Positions 42,797 to 51,601 of a stretch of 64,000 bases of DNA are shown in pieces. The stretch lies in contig JAEWIS010000044.1 of the NCBI GenBank assembly GCA_023386955.1, positions 408,888 through 472,887 on the forward strand. The letters run 5' to 3'. This DNA comes from Bacillota bacterium. Lineage in GTDB: Bacteria; Bacillota; Bacilli; Paenibacillales; NBRC-103111. Every line of letters starts with the position of its first letter. The stretch's first letter is position 1. The translations under genes were made by a program, and so were the position numbers. The notes beneath the pieces were generated by a model. The model had not been told where the DNA came from, did no database searches, and saw only the letters and a program-made list of their open reading frames with translations.

Positions 42797-44940
42797 TGGA
42801 GCGGCGGTCATCTTTCCGCAGACCGGCGGCGGTGATGGCCGCCGGTTTTTTGCTGCTTATGGCCTGCATGCTGGCCGGACTGGGCCAGGGCCAGGCCGGC
42901 ATCGGCTTCAGCCAGGCCATAAGGGCTTTACTCCACACCGCCGGAGGAGGAGCGGCGGAGGAGTTAGTCCGCGGCGTACGCCTGCCGCGGGCGGTGATTG
43001 GCGCGCTGGCAGGCAGCGCCCTGGCGGTGACCGGGGTGCTGCTGCAGACGGTGACGCGCAATGCGCTGGCCTCCGCCGGCACCATGGGGATCAATGCCGG
43101 TGCGTTTTTTGTGGTGGTGGCGGGAACGGTGTTTTTCCCGTCGATGGCGCAGCTGGCGCCTCTGCCTCTGGCGTTCGCCGGAGGCTGCCTGGCGGCGGTA
43201 CTCTCGTATCTTCTGGCCGGGGGCAGGAAAAGCACCCCCGTCCGGATGGCGCTCTCCGGCATGATCGTCACGCTGGTGATTTCCTCCTTCACCGGCATGC
43301 TCCAGCTGCTGTTCGAGAATGAAACCGGCGGCCTGTTTGTGTGGGGCTCCGGTCTGCTCCAGCAAAATGACTGGAGCGGCGTCCGGTACGCCTGGCCCTG
43401 GATTGTCCTGGGGCTGCTGGCGGCGTGGATGTGTTCCCGCAAGCTGGATGTGATGAATTTGGGGGAGGACACGGCCCGTTCCTTGGGTCAGCATGTGGGA
43501 CTGGTGCGCGGTGCGGCGTTAGCCTTGGCCGTGCTGCTGGCGGCTGTCACAGTGAGTGTGGTGGGACCCATCGGCTTCATCGGCCTGATGGCGCCGCATC
43601 TGGTGCGGCTTCTGGGGTTGAAGCGGCATGGTCTTCTGCTCCCTGCCGCAGCCGTGTGGGGAGCCGCCCTTCTAAGTGCGGCCGACCTGGTGTCCCGATT
43701 GTTCATCAGCACACTGGGTGAGCTTCCGGCAGGTGCGGTTACGGCGGCGCTTGGGGCGCCCTGCCTGATCGCCCTGGCCCTGCGGGAAACCCGGGGCAAG
43801 GGCGCCGCCGAAGGGCAGGCCGGCATAAGCGCCGGCGGCGGCAGATGGCAGCTGCCCCTCGCCGCCTGGCTGGCGGGCAAGGCAGCGCGCCGGGAGGAAA
43901 CGCTCCACCCGGGCGGAGCCTACATTCTTCGCTCCCGGCTGGAAGCGGCCTATTCCTTCCGCCTCTGGGTGCTGCTGGCGGCGCTGCTGCTTGCGGCCTC
44001 CCTGGTGGCCGGCATCGTATTCGGCGCCGTCCGGGTTCCACCCGCAGAGGTGCTGCGGGTGCTGGGCGGGGGCGGGGAGAGCCTCTCCCGCCACATTGTG
44101 CTCCAGCTGCGGCTGCCCCGTGAGCTGGCTGCCGCAGCGGCGGGTGCGCTCCTGGCCGCCTCGGGAGCTCTGCTCCAAGGTGCCGTGCGCAACCCGCTGG
44201 CAGACCCGTCCGTGGTCGGCATCACCTCGGGAGCAGGCGCCGGGGCGCTCCTGCTCCTCACGCTGTGGCCGGCAGCAGCCGGAGCGGCGCTGCCGCTGGC
44301 ATCCGCGGCCGGGGCCTTCGCCGCAGCGGCACTGGTCTGCGGCTTCGCGTACCGGAGCGGCCTGGCGCCCACCGTGCTGACGCTGGTGGGCATCGCCGTC
44401 TCCGCCGCAGGCGCAGCGCTGGTCCAGCTCTTGGTCATCCGCTCCGCCATGGGAGCGGCTCCGGCCTTGGCCTGGCTGGCGGGCAGCACCTATGCCCGGG
44501 GCTGGGAGGCCTTCGCCGGGCTGGGCATCGGCGCCGCCCTGATCCTGCCGGCGGCCTGGCTTCTGGGCTGCCGCTGGGACCTGCTGGCCTTCGGCGACTC
44601 CGTCGCTACAGGCCTCGGCCTCCGGCTGCGCCAGACGCGGCTGCTGGCTGCGGCGCTGGGGGTGGCCGCTGCCGCTGTGGCGGTGGCCTATGTAGGCACC
44701 GTCGGCTTCATCGGCCTGCTGGCCCCCCATGCCGCCCGGCTTGCCGCGGGGCAGAACCAGCGGCGGCTGCTTGTGCTGGCGCCTCTCCTGGGCGCTGTGT
44801 TCCTGGTTCTGGCCGACCTCATCGGCAAAACCATAATAGCCCCGAAGGAAATTCCCTCGGGGCTGGTGACGGCACTGGTGGGTACGCCGTATCTCTTGTT
44901 CCTGTTATGGAAAAGCGCCGGCTCAAGGCGCGGCGCATAA
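42793..44940 (+). CDS. fused FecCD-type ferric siderophore permease (FhuB-like)
   Basis: 715 residues, about twice the normal permease. Two FecCD domains in tandem: first half LPRAVIGALAGSALAVTGVL and VGPIGFIGLMAPHLVR, second half LPRELAAAAAGALLAASGAL and VGTVGFIGLLAPHAARL, joined near residue 350. A fused pair is typical of proteobacterial FhuB but less usual in Firmicutes. The second half is visibly more G/C-rich. No ATPase gene follows, so a distant one must power it. Confidence 0.92.
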   Translation: MMERRSSFRRPAAVMAAGFLLLMACMLAGLGQGQAGIGFSQAIRALLHTAGGGAAEELVRGVRLPRAVIGALAGSALAVTGVLLQTVTRNALASAGTMGINAGAFFVVVAGTVFFPSMAQLAPLPLAFAGGCLAAVLSYLLAGGRKSTPVRMALSGMIVTLVISSFTGMLQLLFENETGGLFVWGSGLLQQNDWSGVRYAWPWIVLGLLAAWMCSRKLDVMNLGEDTARSLGQHVGLVRGAALALAVLLAAVTVSVVGPIGFIGLMAPHLVRLLGLKRHGLLLPAAAVWGAALLSAADLVSRLFISTLGELPAGAVTAALGAPCLIALALRETRGKGAAEGQAGISAGGGRWQLPLAAWLAGKAARREETLHPGGAYILRSRLEAAYSFRLWVLLAALLLAASLVAGIVFGAVRVPPAEVLRVLGGGGESLSRHIVLQLRLPRELAAAAAGALLAASGALLQGAVRNPLADPSVVGITSGAGAGALLLLTLWPAAAGAALPLASAAGAFAAAALVCGFAYRSGLAPTVLTLVGIAVSAAGAALVQLLVIRSAMGAAPALAWLAGSTYARGWEAFAGLGIGAALILPAAWLLGCRWDLLAFGDSVATGLGLRLRQTRLLAAALGVAAAAVAVAYVGTVGFIGLLAPHAARLAAGQNQRRLLVLAPLLGAVFLVLADLIGKTIIAPKEIPSGLVTALVGTPYLLFLLWKSAGSRRGA

Positions 44941-44946
44941 ATCCTT

Positions 44947-45840
44947 TTAAACGTAGCAGTGCTTTTCGTCATCCTCATCGTGGGGTTCGATATGGACATG
45001 GGCATTAAAGATCCGGTGCTCCTCCAGCATCCGCCGTTCTATTTCATCGGAGATATCATGGCTTTGGGCCACGCTTAATTGCGGGTTCACCAGCACCACC
45101 ATATCTACCATCACATTGCTGCCGAGGAACCGGGCTTTAATATCCTTGATATCCAGCACACCCGGTGTAGCGGCGGCAGTTTGGCGGAAGGAGTCCAGCT
45201 CGTTCTCGTCAAAGCCGTCGGTCAGGTTGTAGGCGGCTGTTTTGAAAATCTCCACTGCCGTTTTGGCAATCATGACGCCGACCACCAGGGCGGCTACCGG
45301 GTCCAGCCACGGCAGTCCCAGATGGGAGCCGGCTACACCCACCACAACCCCCAAGCTGACCATGGCATCCGACAGATTGTCCTTGGCGGCTGCCATCAAC
45401 GACTCGCTGCCCGATCTGGCGGCGAGTTTTTTATTGTATGAATAAACGCCGTACATGACAGCGGCTGACGCCAATGCGATCCAGGAGGCCCAAATATCCG
45501 GGGTATCGTAGGTGTGGGCCATCAGATTGCGCCCGGCCTGCACCATAACCTGCAGGGCTACGGTAATCATTATGAAGGAGGCGACCAGCGAGCTGATGGA
45601 CTCTGCCCGGAAGTGACCGTATGTATGGTCCTGATCCGGGGGCTTGCGGGAAATTTTCAGGCCGACCAGCACCGCCAAGGACAGGATAATGTCGGTGGCA
45701 TTGTTGAAGCCGTCGGCTGTCAGCGCCTCGGACCCGCTCCAATATCCGATGGCCGTTTTGATCACGGACAGCATGATATACGCGAAGATGCTGACCCACG
45801 CGCCCTTTTCACTTTCTTTTAACTTTTCATAGGTTTCCAA
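44947..45840 (-). CDS. cation diffusion facilitator, manganese type
   Basis: About 297 residues, six membrane helices and a cytoplasmic C-terminal domain with a His/Asp-rich end (HVHIEPHDEDDEKH). Metal site A is DGFNNATDI with Asn plus Asp, and DNLSDAMVS on helix 5: the N/D-D/D set of the Mn2+-exporting branch (MntE, MneP/MneS) rather than the His-containing zinc branch. TTG at 45840 has GGAGG 8 bases upstream. Convergent with the siderophore permease. Confidence 0.85.
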   Translation of the reverse strand: METYEKLKESEKGAWVSIFAYIMLSVIKTAIGYWSGSEALTADGFNNATDIILSLAVLVGLKISRKPPDQDHTYGHFRAESISSLVASFIMITVALQVMVQAGRNLMAHTYDTPDIWASWIALASAAVMYGVYSYNKKLAARSGSESLMAAAKDNLSDAMVSLGVVVGVAGSHLGLPWLDPVAALVVGVMIAKTAVEIFKTAAYNLTDGFDENELDSFRQTAAATPGVLDIKDIKARFLGSNVMVDMVVLVNPQLSVAQSHDISDEIERRMLEEHRIFNAHVHIEPHDEDDEKHCYV

Positions 45841-46053
45841 AACAGTGACCTCCAAGCTGAACAATGGAATGCTTTTATCTTACCCGACCAAACTCGTGTG
45901 GGTCTAGAGAAACAGTGTTTCCCCCATCGTGAAAGTGTGCACAAGGGCAAAACGTTTTTCATCCGGAAACTTCCTAGTCATAATCTGGAAGCGGCTGTTG
46001 TATACTAGGATCAATAGATTTAGAGACTTCGCGATCCTATGGAGGTAACCCAC

Positions 46054-46869
46054 GTGAACATCCAGCTCTCCGGAAAACGGCCGCTACTGAAGCTTCCCAA
46101 GTACCCGGGCTACACGTTTTTTTTGGCGGGAATTGCTATTCTATCATTTTTGATGACGGTTTGGCTAGGGTGGATTCTGATGTCGAAGCCGGACGGGCTT
46201 GCGGCCAGAGGCTACCGTAGGCTGCATGCGGATAACGGGGTCGTTCTCCATGCGGTTAGGGCTTCTCCCAACAAAATCGGGCTCAAGGCCATAGAGACCA
46301 ATGTGACAGATGACCCTGCGGACGGAATAAACGGAGGCTTCTTCTGGGAGGAGCAGCTGCTGAGCATTGCAGTGACCAATGACCGGCCTGTCAAAGGAGC
46401 ACCGGGGGATTACGGCTCCGGCTGGTTTAACATTGACCGTCCCCGCGGGACGCTGGTATGGGACGGGGTGACCGGAGGCCTGTCCGTTCAGGTGACGGAC
46501 AGGGCGGAGGAGCTTATGGTAACCGACCGCTCCCGTTACTGGGCGCAAGGAGGCGTCAGCATGGGGCTGCACAATGAGAAGTATTGGCAGGAGCAGGCGC
46601 TTCTGGAGGAATTCCCGGTGATGGAGGAAAAGCGGCTGCGCTCCGCAATGGTCTACGATACGGACCGGCAGGTATGGCTCCTGCTGTCGGACGGGCTGTG
46701 CACCGGCCCGGAATTCCGCACGGCTATCAAACAAACCGTGGCTCCCGGCAAGCTGGACGATGGTATTTTTCTGGACGGGGACGGCTCCTCCCAGCTGAAG
46801 CTGGGGCAGTTCAAGCTGCCCGGCGACAGAAGAACGGTCTACCAAATGATTACGCTTCCCAACGGGTAA
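46054..46869 (+). CDS. divergent membrane-anchored phosphodiester-glycosidase-like protein
   Basis: 271 residues. One N-terminal membrane helix (GYTFFLAGIAILSFLMTVWL), then an outer domain with GINGGFFWEEQLL and FLDGDGSSQLKLGQF, which echo NGGF and LDGGSS of the NAGPA-like domain seen at 6.8-7.9 kb. The match is weak and the usual RTA motif is not evident. GTG at 46054 has GGAGG 8 bases upstream. Function uncertain. Confidence 0.6.
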   Translation: MNIQLSGKRPLLKLPKYPGYTFFLAGIAILSFLMTVWLGWILMSKPDGLAARGYRRLHADNGVVLHAVRASPNKIGLKAIETNVTDDPADGINGGFFWEEQLLSIAVTNDRPVKGAPGDYGSGWFNIDRPRGTLVWDGVTGGLSVQVTDRAEELMVTDRSRYWAQGGVSMGLHNEKYWQEQALLEEFPVMEEKRLRSAMVYDTDRQVWLLLSDGLCTGPEFRTAIKQTVAPGKLDDGIFLDGDGSSQLKLGQFKLPGDRRTVYQMITLPNG

Positions 46870-46970
46870 GGGAAAAAAGGGATAGGCAAGCCGCTCCGGT
46901 TCCGGTATAATGGGCAGAAAATTGCATTTGTCCAGAATTTTTTAGCCGCAAACGGGAAGGACCTAAGACC

Positions 46971-48027
46971 ATGCCGCAGCCAGCTTATACCACGTCATAT
47001 TTCAAGCGCAGAATGAATGCCGCGCGAGCGTTCACCAAGGATTATCATCCGATTGTGCATTCCATATTGCTGGGCACCATCCTGGCTAGAGCAGGCTCTT
47101 CCATGAGTTTGCCTTTTCTCGCTCTATACCTGGCCAAAAATACGGATATGAATCCCATTATGATCGGCTTCGTCAGCGGAGCGGGGGCCCTCGCCGGGAT
47201 GGTGGGCGGTTTCTTCGGCGGCGCTTTGTCCGATGCCTTCGGGCGCAAGCGGGTGATGATGGGCGCTTTATACCTCTGGGGAGCGGTGTTCATCGGCTTT
47301 GGTCTGGCAACGGCCACCTGGATGTTCCTGGCTCTGAATCTCTTAAACGGCCTGTGCCGCTCCTTCTATGAGCCGGTCTCCCAGGCGCTTATGGCCGACC
47401 TGACTCCGCGGGAGAAGCGGTTCCGGGTATTTTCCCTGCGTTATCTGTGCATCAATATCGGGGTGTCCGTCGGACCGCTCCTGGGTGCCTTGTTCGGCAT
47501 GATGTCGGGCCGGCTGCCCTTTATCATTACCGGCTGCATCTATCTGTTTTATGCCATTGTGCTGTACGCTTCTGTTCGCCGTGCTGATGAGCATCAACGC
47601 CATTGTGGTGGTGCTGCTGCAGGTGCCCCTGTCCCGCTGGATGGAGAAGCACAAGCCTATCGTTTCCATTGCCGTGGGCAGCGGCATGTATGTGCTTGGC
47701 AACCTGGGGTATGCTGCGGCAGACGGGTGGGTTCTGTTCGTAGCGGCTATGATCGTCTTTACCCTGGGGGAAATTCTGACCTTCCCCTCCACCAATCTGC
47801 TGATTGACGGCCTTGCCCCCGATGGGCTCCGGGGAACCTATTACGGTGCCCAGTCCTTTAATAATCTCGGACATTTCCTGGGCCCCTTTATTGGCGGCTG
47901 GATGCTGGACGTCTGGAACGGCTCCGTGCTGTTTACGCTGATGGCGGCTGTCCCCGTTTTCGGCGCAGGCTTTTATTCCTACGGTCAGAGGGTATTTCAA
48001 CGAAAAAAAATGTTTACAAATTTGTAA
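46971..48027 (+). pseudogene. MFS drug-efflux-type transporter, frameshifted and internally deleted
   Basis: The first frame encodes about 200 good residues with six membrane helices (ILARAGSSMSLPFLALYLAK, GGALSDAFGRKRVMMGAL), then turns to nonsense near 47580. The correct sequence resumes in another frame with LFAVLMSINAIVVVLLQVPL and runs to 48027. Total real coding is about 350 residues against about 400 for intact relatives, and the segment for the central loop and helix 7 is missing. So there is a deletion as well as a frame change. AAGGA precedes the ATG. Confidence 0.82.
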
Positions 48028-48028
48028 A
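48013..48028. promoter_or_regulatory. perfect 16-bp palindrome
   Basis: TTTACAAATTTGTAAA, straddling the end of the MFS pseudogene and about 90 bp upstream of the micro-ORF. A second loose dyad, CACAAA/TTTGTG, follows. Operator-like; the binding protein is unknown. Confidence 0.5.
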
Positions 48029-48115
48029 TACGGTCACAAACGGTCGATTTTGTGGTACGCTTGCTTTTGGAGACGCATTTTGGTTTACCTGCTTGAAGGA
48101 TTAGGAGGAAGAAAC

Positions 48116-48178
48116 GTGGTAAAGCGCATTAAAGGCATTTTCCGTAAGCTGCTTCAACAGCCCTGCATTCCGTTTTAA
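48116..48178 (+). CDS. 20-residue cationic peptide ORF
   Basis: GTG start, 5 bases after a perfect AGGAGGAAG ribosome site, encoding MVKRIKGIFRKL followed by LQQPCIPF and TAA. Five basic residues and no acidic one; the first 12 positions would make an amphipathic helix. It is followed by a clean terminator at 48230, so it looks like an independent short transcript, not the start of the channel gene. No family recognised. Confidence 0.5.
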   Translation: MVKRIKGIFRKLLQQPCIPF

Positions 48179-48229
48179 AGATGACTTTCTAACCGACACC
48201 GACACATAATGGCGGCACAAGCTTTACAG

Positions 48230-48255
48230 GCCTTTCCCGAAGAAGGGCTTTTTTT
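48230..48255 (+). terminator. terminator between micro-ORF and channel gene
   Basis: GCCTTTC-CCGAA-GAAGGGC then seven T. Confidence 0.85.
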
Positions 48256-48296
48256 GTTGGCCGGGGAATGCCGGTTTATGCCGGGAGGGGATCCGT

Positions 48297-49340
48297 ATGT
48301 TTTTCTTCAGCAAGTTTTTTTGGCAGATGATCCGGATGAAAAGCGGTCATATTATCGCATTCGGCGGTATCTTTATTCTAGTCAGCTCCTTTCTGGCCTA
48401 CTGGCTGGAACCGGATACATTCGGAAATCCGTTTAATGGCTTTTGGTGGGTGATGACCACGGTAACCACAGTGGGCTACGGGGATTTTTATCCGCATACC
48501 GTCCCGGGAAAATGTCTGGGTGTGGTGCTGTACGTATTTGGGATCGGCTTGATTTCCATTGCCATCAGTAAGGTGGTGGACAAGCTGTTTATCTATCAGC
48601 GGAAGAAGGAGGAGGGCAAATTGAAGTATACCGGCCGGGGTCATTTTGTCATCATTGACTGGAACAGGCAGGCGGAGCATACCATCGAGGAAATTTTCAG
48701 AACCGATCCTGCCGCGGAGGTGGTGCTGATTGCGCAGCTGCCCAAAACGCCCTCCTACCATCCGCAGGTCCATTACATAAAAGGAAATCCCGTCCGGGAG
48801 GAAACGCTGGAGATGGCGAATCTGGGTGAGGCGCGGGCAGTGTTTATTTTTTCGGATGATACCATGGGCCAAGGGCCCGGTGCGCAGATCATCACTGATC
48901 CGGCCTTCATTGACGGCAAAACGCTGCTGGTAGCCACCGCCATTGAGCGGAATTACGCCCACGTCTATTCCATCGCCGAAATTCGGGACCGGCATAATCT
49001 GGGCAGCTTCAAGCATGTAAAAATCGATGATTTTGTGTTCGGCAATGAAACAATCTCCCATATGGCCGTGCGCTCCGCCTTTAACCCGGGGACAACCTCT
49101 ATTTTTAACCAGCTGCTGACCCGCGATGAGGGGGAGGACCTGTATGAGGTATGCAAAAAGCCCCATTGGCTGACCTTCCGCCATGCCTTCGAGGACCTGC
49201 TAAACCAGGGGGCCACGCTGATATCCGACGGTGTCCATCTCAATATCAACCAGCGTCTGAATGAGCCGATTCCCGAGGAATCGCGGCTGTTTGTCATTTG
49301 TACGGCGGAGGTTTTTGAAAAGGTAAAAAACAGGGTGTAA
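48297..49340 (+). CDS. two-helix potassium channel with RCK domain
   Basis: 347 residues. Two membrane helices flank the selectivity filter TTVTTVGYGDFYP; from about residue 110 a Rossmann RCK/TrkA-N domain begins (GHFVIIDWNRQAEHTIEEI) with a C-terminal RCK part. Similar in build to B. subtilis YugO, which carries K+ flux in biofilm signalling. GGGAGGGG precedes the ATG. The upstream terminator implies its own promoter within or after 48256. Confidence 0.9.
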   Translation: MFFFSKFFWQMIRMKSGHIIAFGGIFILVSSFLAYWLEPDTFGNPFNGFWWVMTTVTTVGYGDFYPHTVPGKCLGVVLYVFGIGLISIAISKVVDKLFIYQRKKEEGKLKYTGRGHFVIIDWNRQAEHTIEEIFRTDPAAEVVLIAQLPKTPSYHPQVHYIKGNPVREETLEMANLGEARAVFIFSDDTMGQGPGAQIITDPAFIDGKTLLVATAIERNYAHVYSIAEIRDRHNLGSFKHVKIDDFVFGNETISHMAVRSAFNPGTTSIFNQLLTRDEGEDLYEVCKKPHWLTFRHAFEDLLNQGATLISDGVHLNINQRLNEPIPEESRLFVICTAEVFEKVKNRV

Positions 49341-49426
49341 ACAAACCCGCTTGAGTTTGCTCACACCCCTAATCCCACAGCTTCTGCATATTGAGTGAAC
49401 AGGGCGCTTTCCCTAAAGGGATGCGT

Positions 49427-51601
49427 CTATTCTTTCTTTTCCAAGGCGGCCTTCAGAGCGTCCGCCAGGCCGGAATTCAGGCTGACGTTGTCGCTGTATT
49501 GCTCCACCGCCTGTTTGTTGGCCCGGGCTGCGCCCTTACGTCCGCCTTTAGGCCCGCCGCCACCACCGCCACCGCTTGCGCCGGAATCCTCCAGCTTCTC
49601 CACCACATTGCAGCGGCGGCACTGGAAGAACTTGCCGGCTTTGCCCTCCCGCAGCTCCATTTTCTTGTGGCACTGGGGGCAGCGGTGGTTGGTAAGCTGA
49701 GGCTCACCGGCACGGCGGTAGCTGCATTCCCGGTCGCTGCAGACCAGCATAAGCCCGCGTTTGCCCTTGATCTCCTGCAGCAGCTTGCCGCAATCCGGGC
49801 ATTTGCTGGTGGTGAGGTTGTGGGGCTTGTATTCGGTGGAGCTTGCAACTACCTGACCCACCAGCTGCGCTGCCTGCTTGCGGATGGAGGCCAGGAACTG
49901 CTCCATGCTGCCCTTGCCCAAGGCGATCCGCTCCAACTCACCCTCCCAGCGGGCGGTAAGCTCGGGGGAACGCAGCTCCGGCGACGCAAGCTCGATGAGC
50001 TGTTTGCCCTTGCCCGTGGGCTGCAGGGCATTGCCCTGGCGTTCGATGGTATCGGTTTTCACCAGCTTCTCGATAATGTCCGCCCGGGTGGCGGGAGTAC
50101 CCAGCTTATGCTTCTCCATGGCGGTAAGCAGGGAGGCTTCGGTGTAGCGGGCCGGCGGTTTGGTCTGCCGGGACAGCTCCTTGGCCTGCTTCAGTGGCAG
50201 GGAATCCCCATCCTTGAGCTCAGGCAGACGCTGCTGGGCCAGGGTATCCTCCGCACTGTTCTCCTCCTCGTCGGGATCCGCCGTGTCCGTCAGCCCGTAG
50301 GCTTCCTTCCAGCCCTGCTCCTTCATGATGGCTCCCGTGGCAACAAATTTCTCGCCTGCCAGCTCCACGGTTACGTTTGCCTGCTGGAACACGCAGGGGC
50401 GCAGGAACAACGCCAGGAAACGGCGTACGATGAGATCATAGAGCTTGCGCTCCTCATTGGAGAGAGCGGTGAGATTATTGAATTGCTCCGTCGGGATGAT
50501 GGCATGGTGATCTGTCACCTTGCTGTCATCCACAAAGCGTTTGGTGACGGCAAGCGGCGCCTTGAGAATCTGCCGCGCCAAAGCCGCATACGGTCCAACC
50601 GCCACGCTTTGCAGCCTGCCCTTCAGCGTGGGCACCATATCCCGGGTCAAATGCCGGGAGTCCGTCCGGGGATAGGTGACCAGCTTATGCTGCTCATACA
50701 AGCGCTGCAGCAGGGAGGAGGTTTGTTTGGCGGAGAAGCCGTACCGTTTGTTGGCGTCCCGCTGGAGCTCCGTCAGGTCGTAAGCCAAGGGCTGGGGGAT
50801 GCTTTTGTCGGCCCGCTTCACCTGCAGGACACGGGCTGTTTTGGCTGCCGACATCCGCCGTATCAGATCCTGGGCGTCCTCGCGCTTCCAGAGCCGGGCT
50901 TCGCCGCTTTTGTCCGCGCGCCACTGTGCCTGGAAGCTGCCGAAATCCGCCTGGACCAGCCAATAGTCCACCGGGCGGAAGGCGTGGATTTCCTTATCCC
51001 GCTCCGACATCAGCTGCAGCGTCGGGGTTTGTACCCGGCCTGCCGCCAATTGGGCGCTGTACTTGCTGGTCAGCGCACGGGTCACATTGAGGCCGATGAG
51101 CCAGTCGGCCTCCGCCCGGCAGACGGCGGATTGGTACAGCCGGTCATAGTCCTGCCCGGGCTTCAGCCGGGCAAACCCCTCCCGGATGGCCTGGTCCGTC
51201 TGTGAGGAGATCCACAGGCGCTTGAAGGGCTTCCTCCAGCGCACCAGCTCCATGATCCAGCGGGCCACAAGCTCCCCTTCCCGGCCCGCATCGGTGGCAA
51301 TGACCAGCTCCGATAGATCAGGGCGTTTGCACAGCTGCTCGATGGCCCGAAACTGGTGGGAGCTTTCCTTGATCACCTTCAATCGCATCTTGGGAGGGAT
51401 GATGGGCAGATCCTCCAGATTCCAGGTTTTATACTTGGGGTCATAATCCTCCGGCTCTGCCAGCTCCACCAGATGCCCCAACGCCCAGGTGACCACATAT
51501 TTGGGGCCTTCCATATGGCTTTTATGCTTCTGCCCGGCACCCAGTACACGGGCTAATTCCCTGGCGACACTGGGCTTTTCGGCCAACACTAAGGTTTTCA
51601 T
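49427..51601 (-). CDS. topB: DNA topoisomerase III
   Basis: 724 residues. Toprim start KTLVLAEKPSVARELARVLG, TDAGREGELVARW, and active tyrosine in VTYPRTDSRHL (about residue 311). C terminus has two zinc ribbons (CPDCGKLL...CSDREC, and CPQCHKKM...CRRC) and a glycine/basic tail. Type IA enzyme that resolves single-strand DNA links. It begins directly after the stop of the methyltransferase gene; that gene's last codons provide its AAGGAGG site. Confidence 0.96.
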   Translation of the reverse strand: MKTLVLAEKPSVARELARVLGAGQKHKSHMEGPKYVVTWALGHLVELAEPEDYDPKYKTWNLEDLPIIPPKMRLKVIKESSHQFRAIEQLCKRPDLSELVIATDAGREGELVARWIMELVRWRKPFKRLWISSQTDQAIREGFARLKPGQDYDRLYQSAVCRAEADWLIGLNVTRALTSKYSAQLAAGRVQTPTLQLMSERDKEIHAFRPVDYWLVQADFGSFQAQWRADKSGEARLWKREDAQDLIRRMSAAKTARVLQVKRADKSIPQPLAYDLTELQRDANKRYGFSAKQTSSLLQRLYEQHKLVTYPRTDSRHLTRDMVPTLKGRLQSVAVGPYAALARQILKAPLAVTKRFVDDSKVTDHHAIIPTEQFNNLTALSNEERKLYDLIVRRFLALFLRPCVFQQANVTVELAGEKFVATGAIMKEQGWKEAYGLTDTADPDEEENSAEDTLAQQRLPELKDGDSLPLKQAKELSRQTKPPARYTEASLLTAMEKHKLGTPATRADIIEKLVKTDTIERQGNALQPTGKGKQLIELASPELRSPELTARWEGELERIALGKGSMEQFLASIRKQAAQLVGQVVASSTEYKPHNLTTSKCPDCGKLLQEIKGKRGLMLVCSDRECSYRRAGEPQLTNHRCPQCHKKMELREGKAGKFFQCRRCNVVEKLEDSGASGGGGGGGPKGGRKGAARANKQAVEQYSDNVSLNSGLADALKAALEKKE

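Noticed and set aside
43672..44730. 352-codon minus-strand frame in the permease
   Set aside because: Antisense to the second FecCD domain; a product of high G/C third positions.
49391..51205. 604-codon open frame on the plus strand
   Set aside because: Lies opposite topB, which has clear topoisomerase motifs; no ribosome site and low-complexity Leu/Gly/Gln-rich translation.
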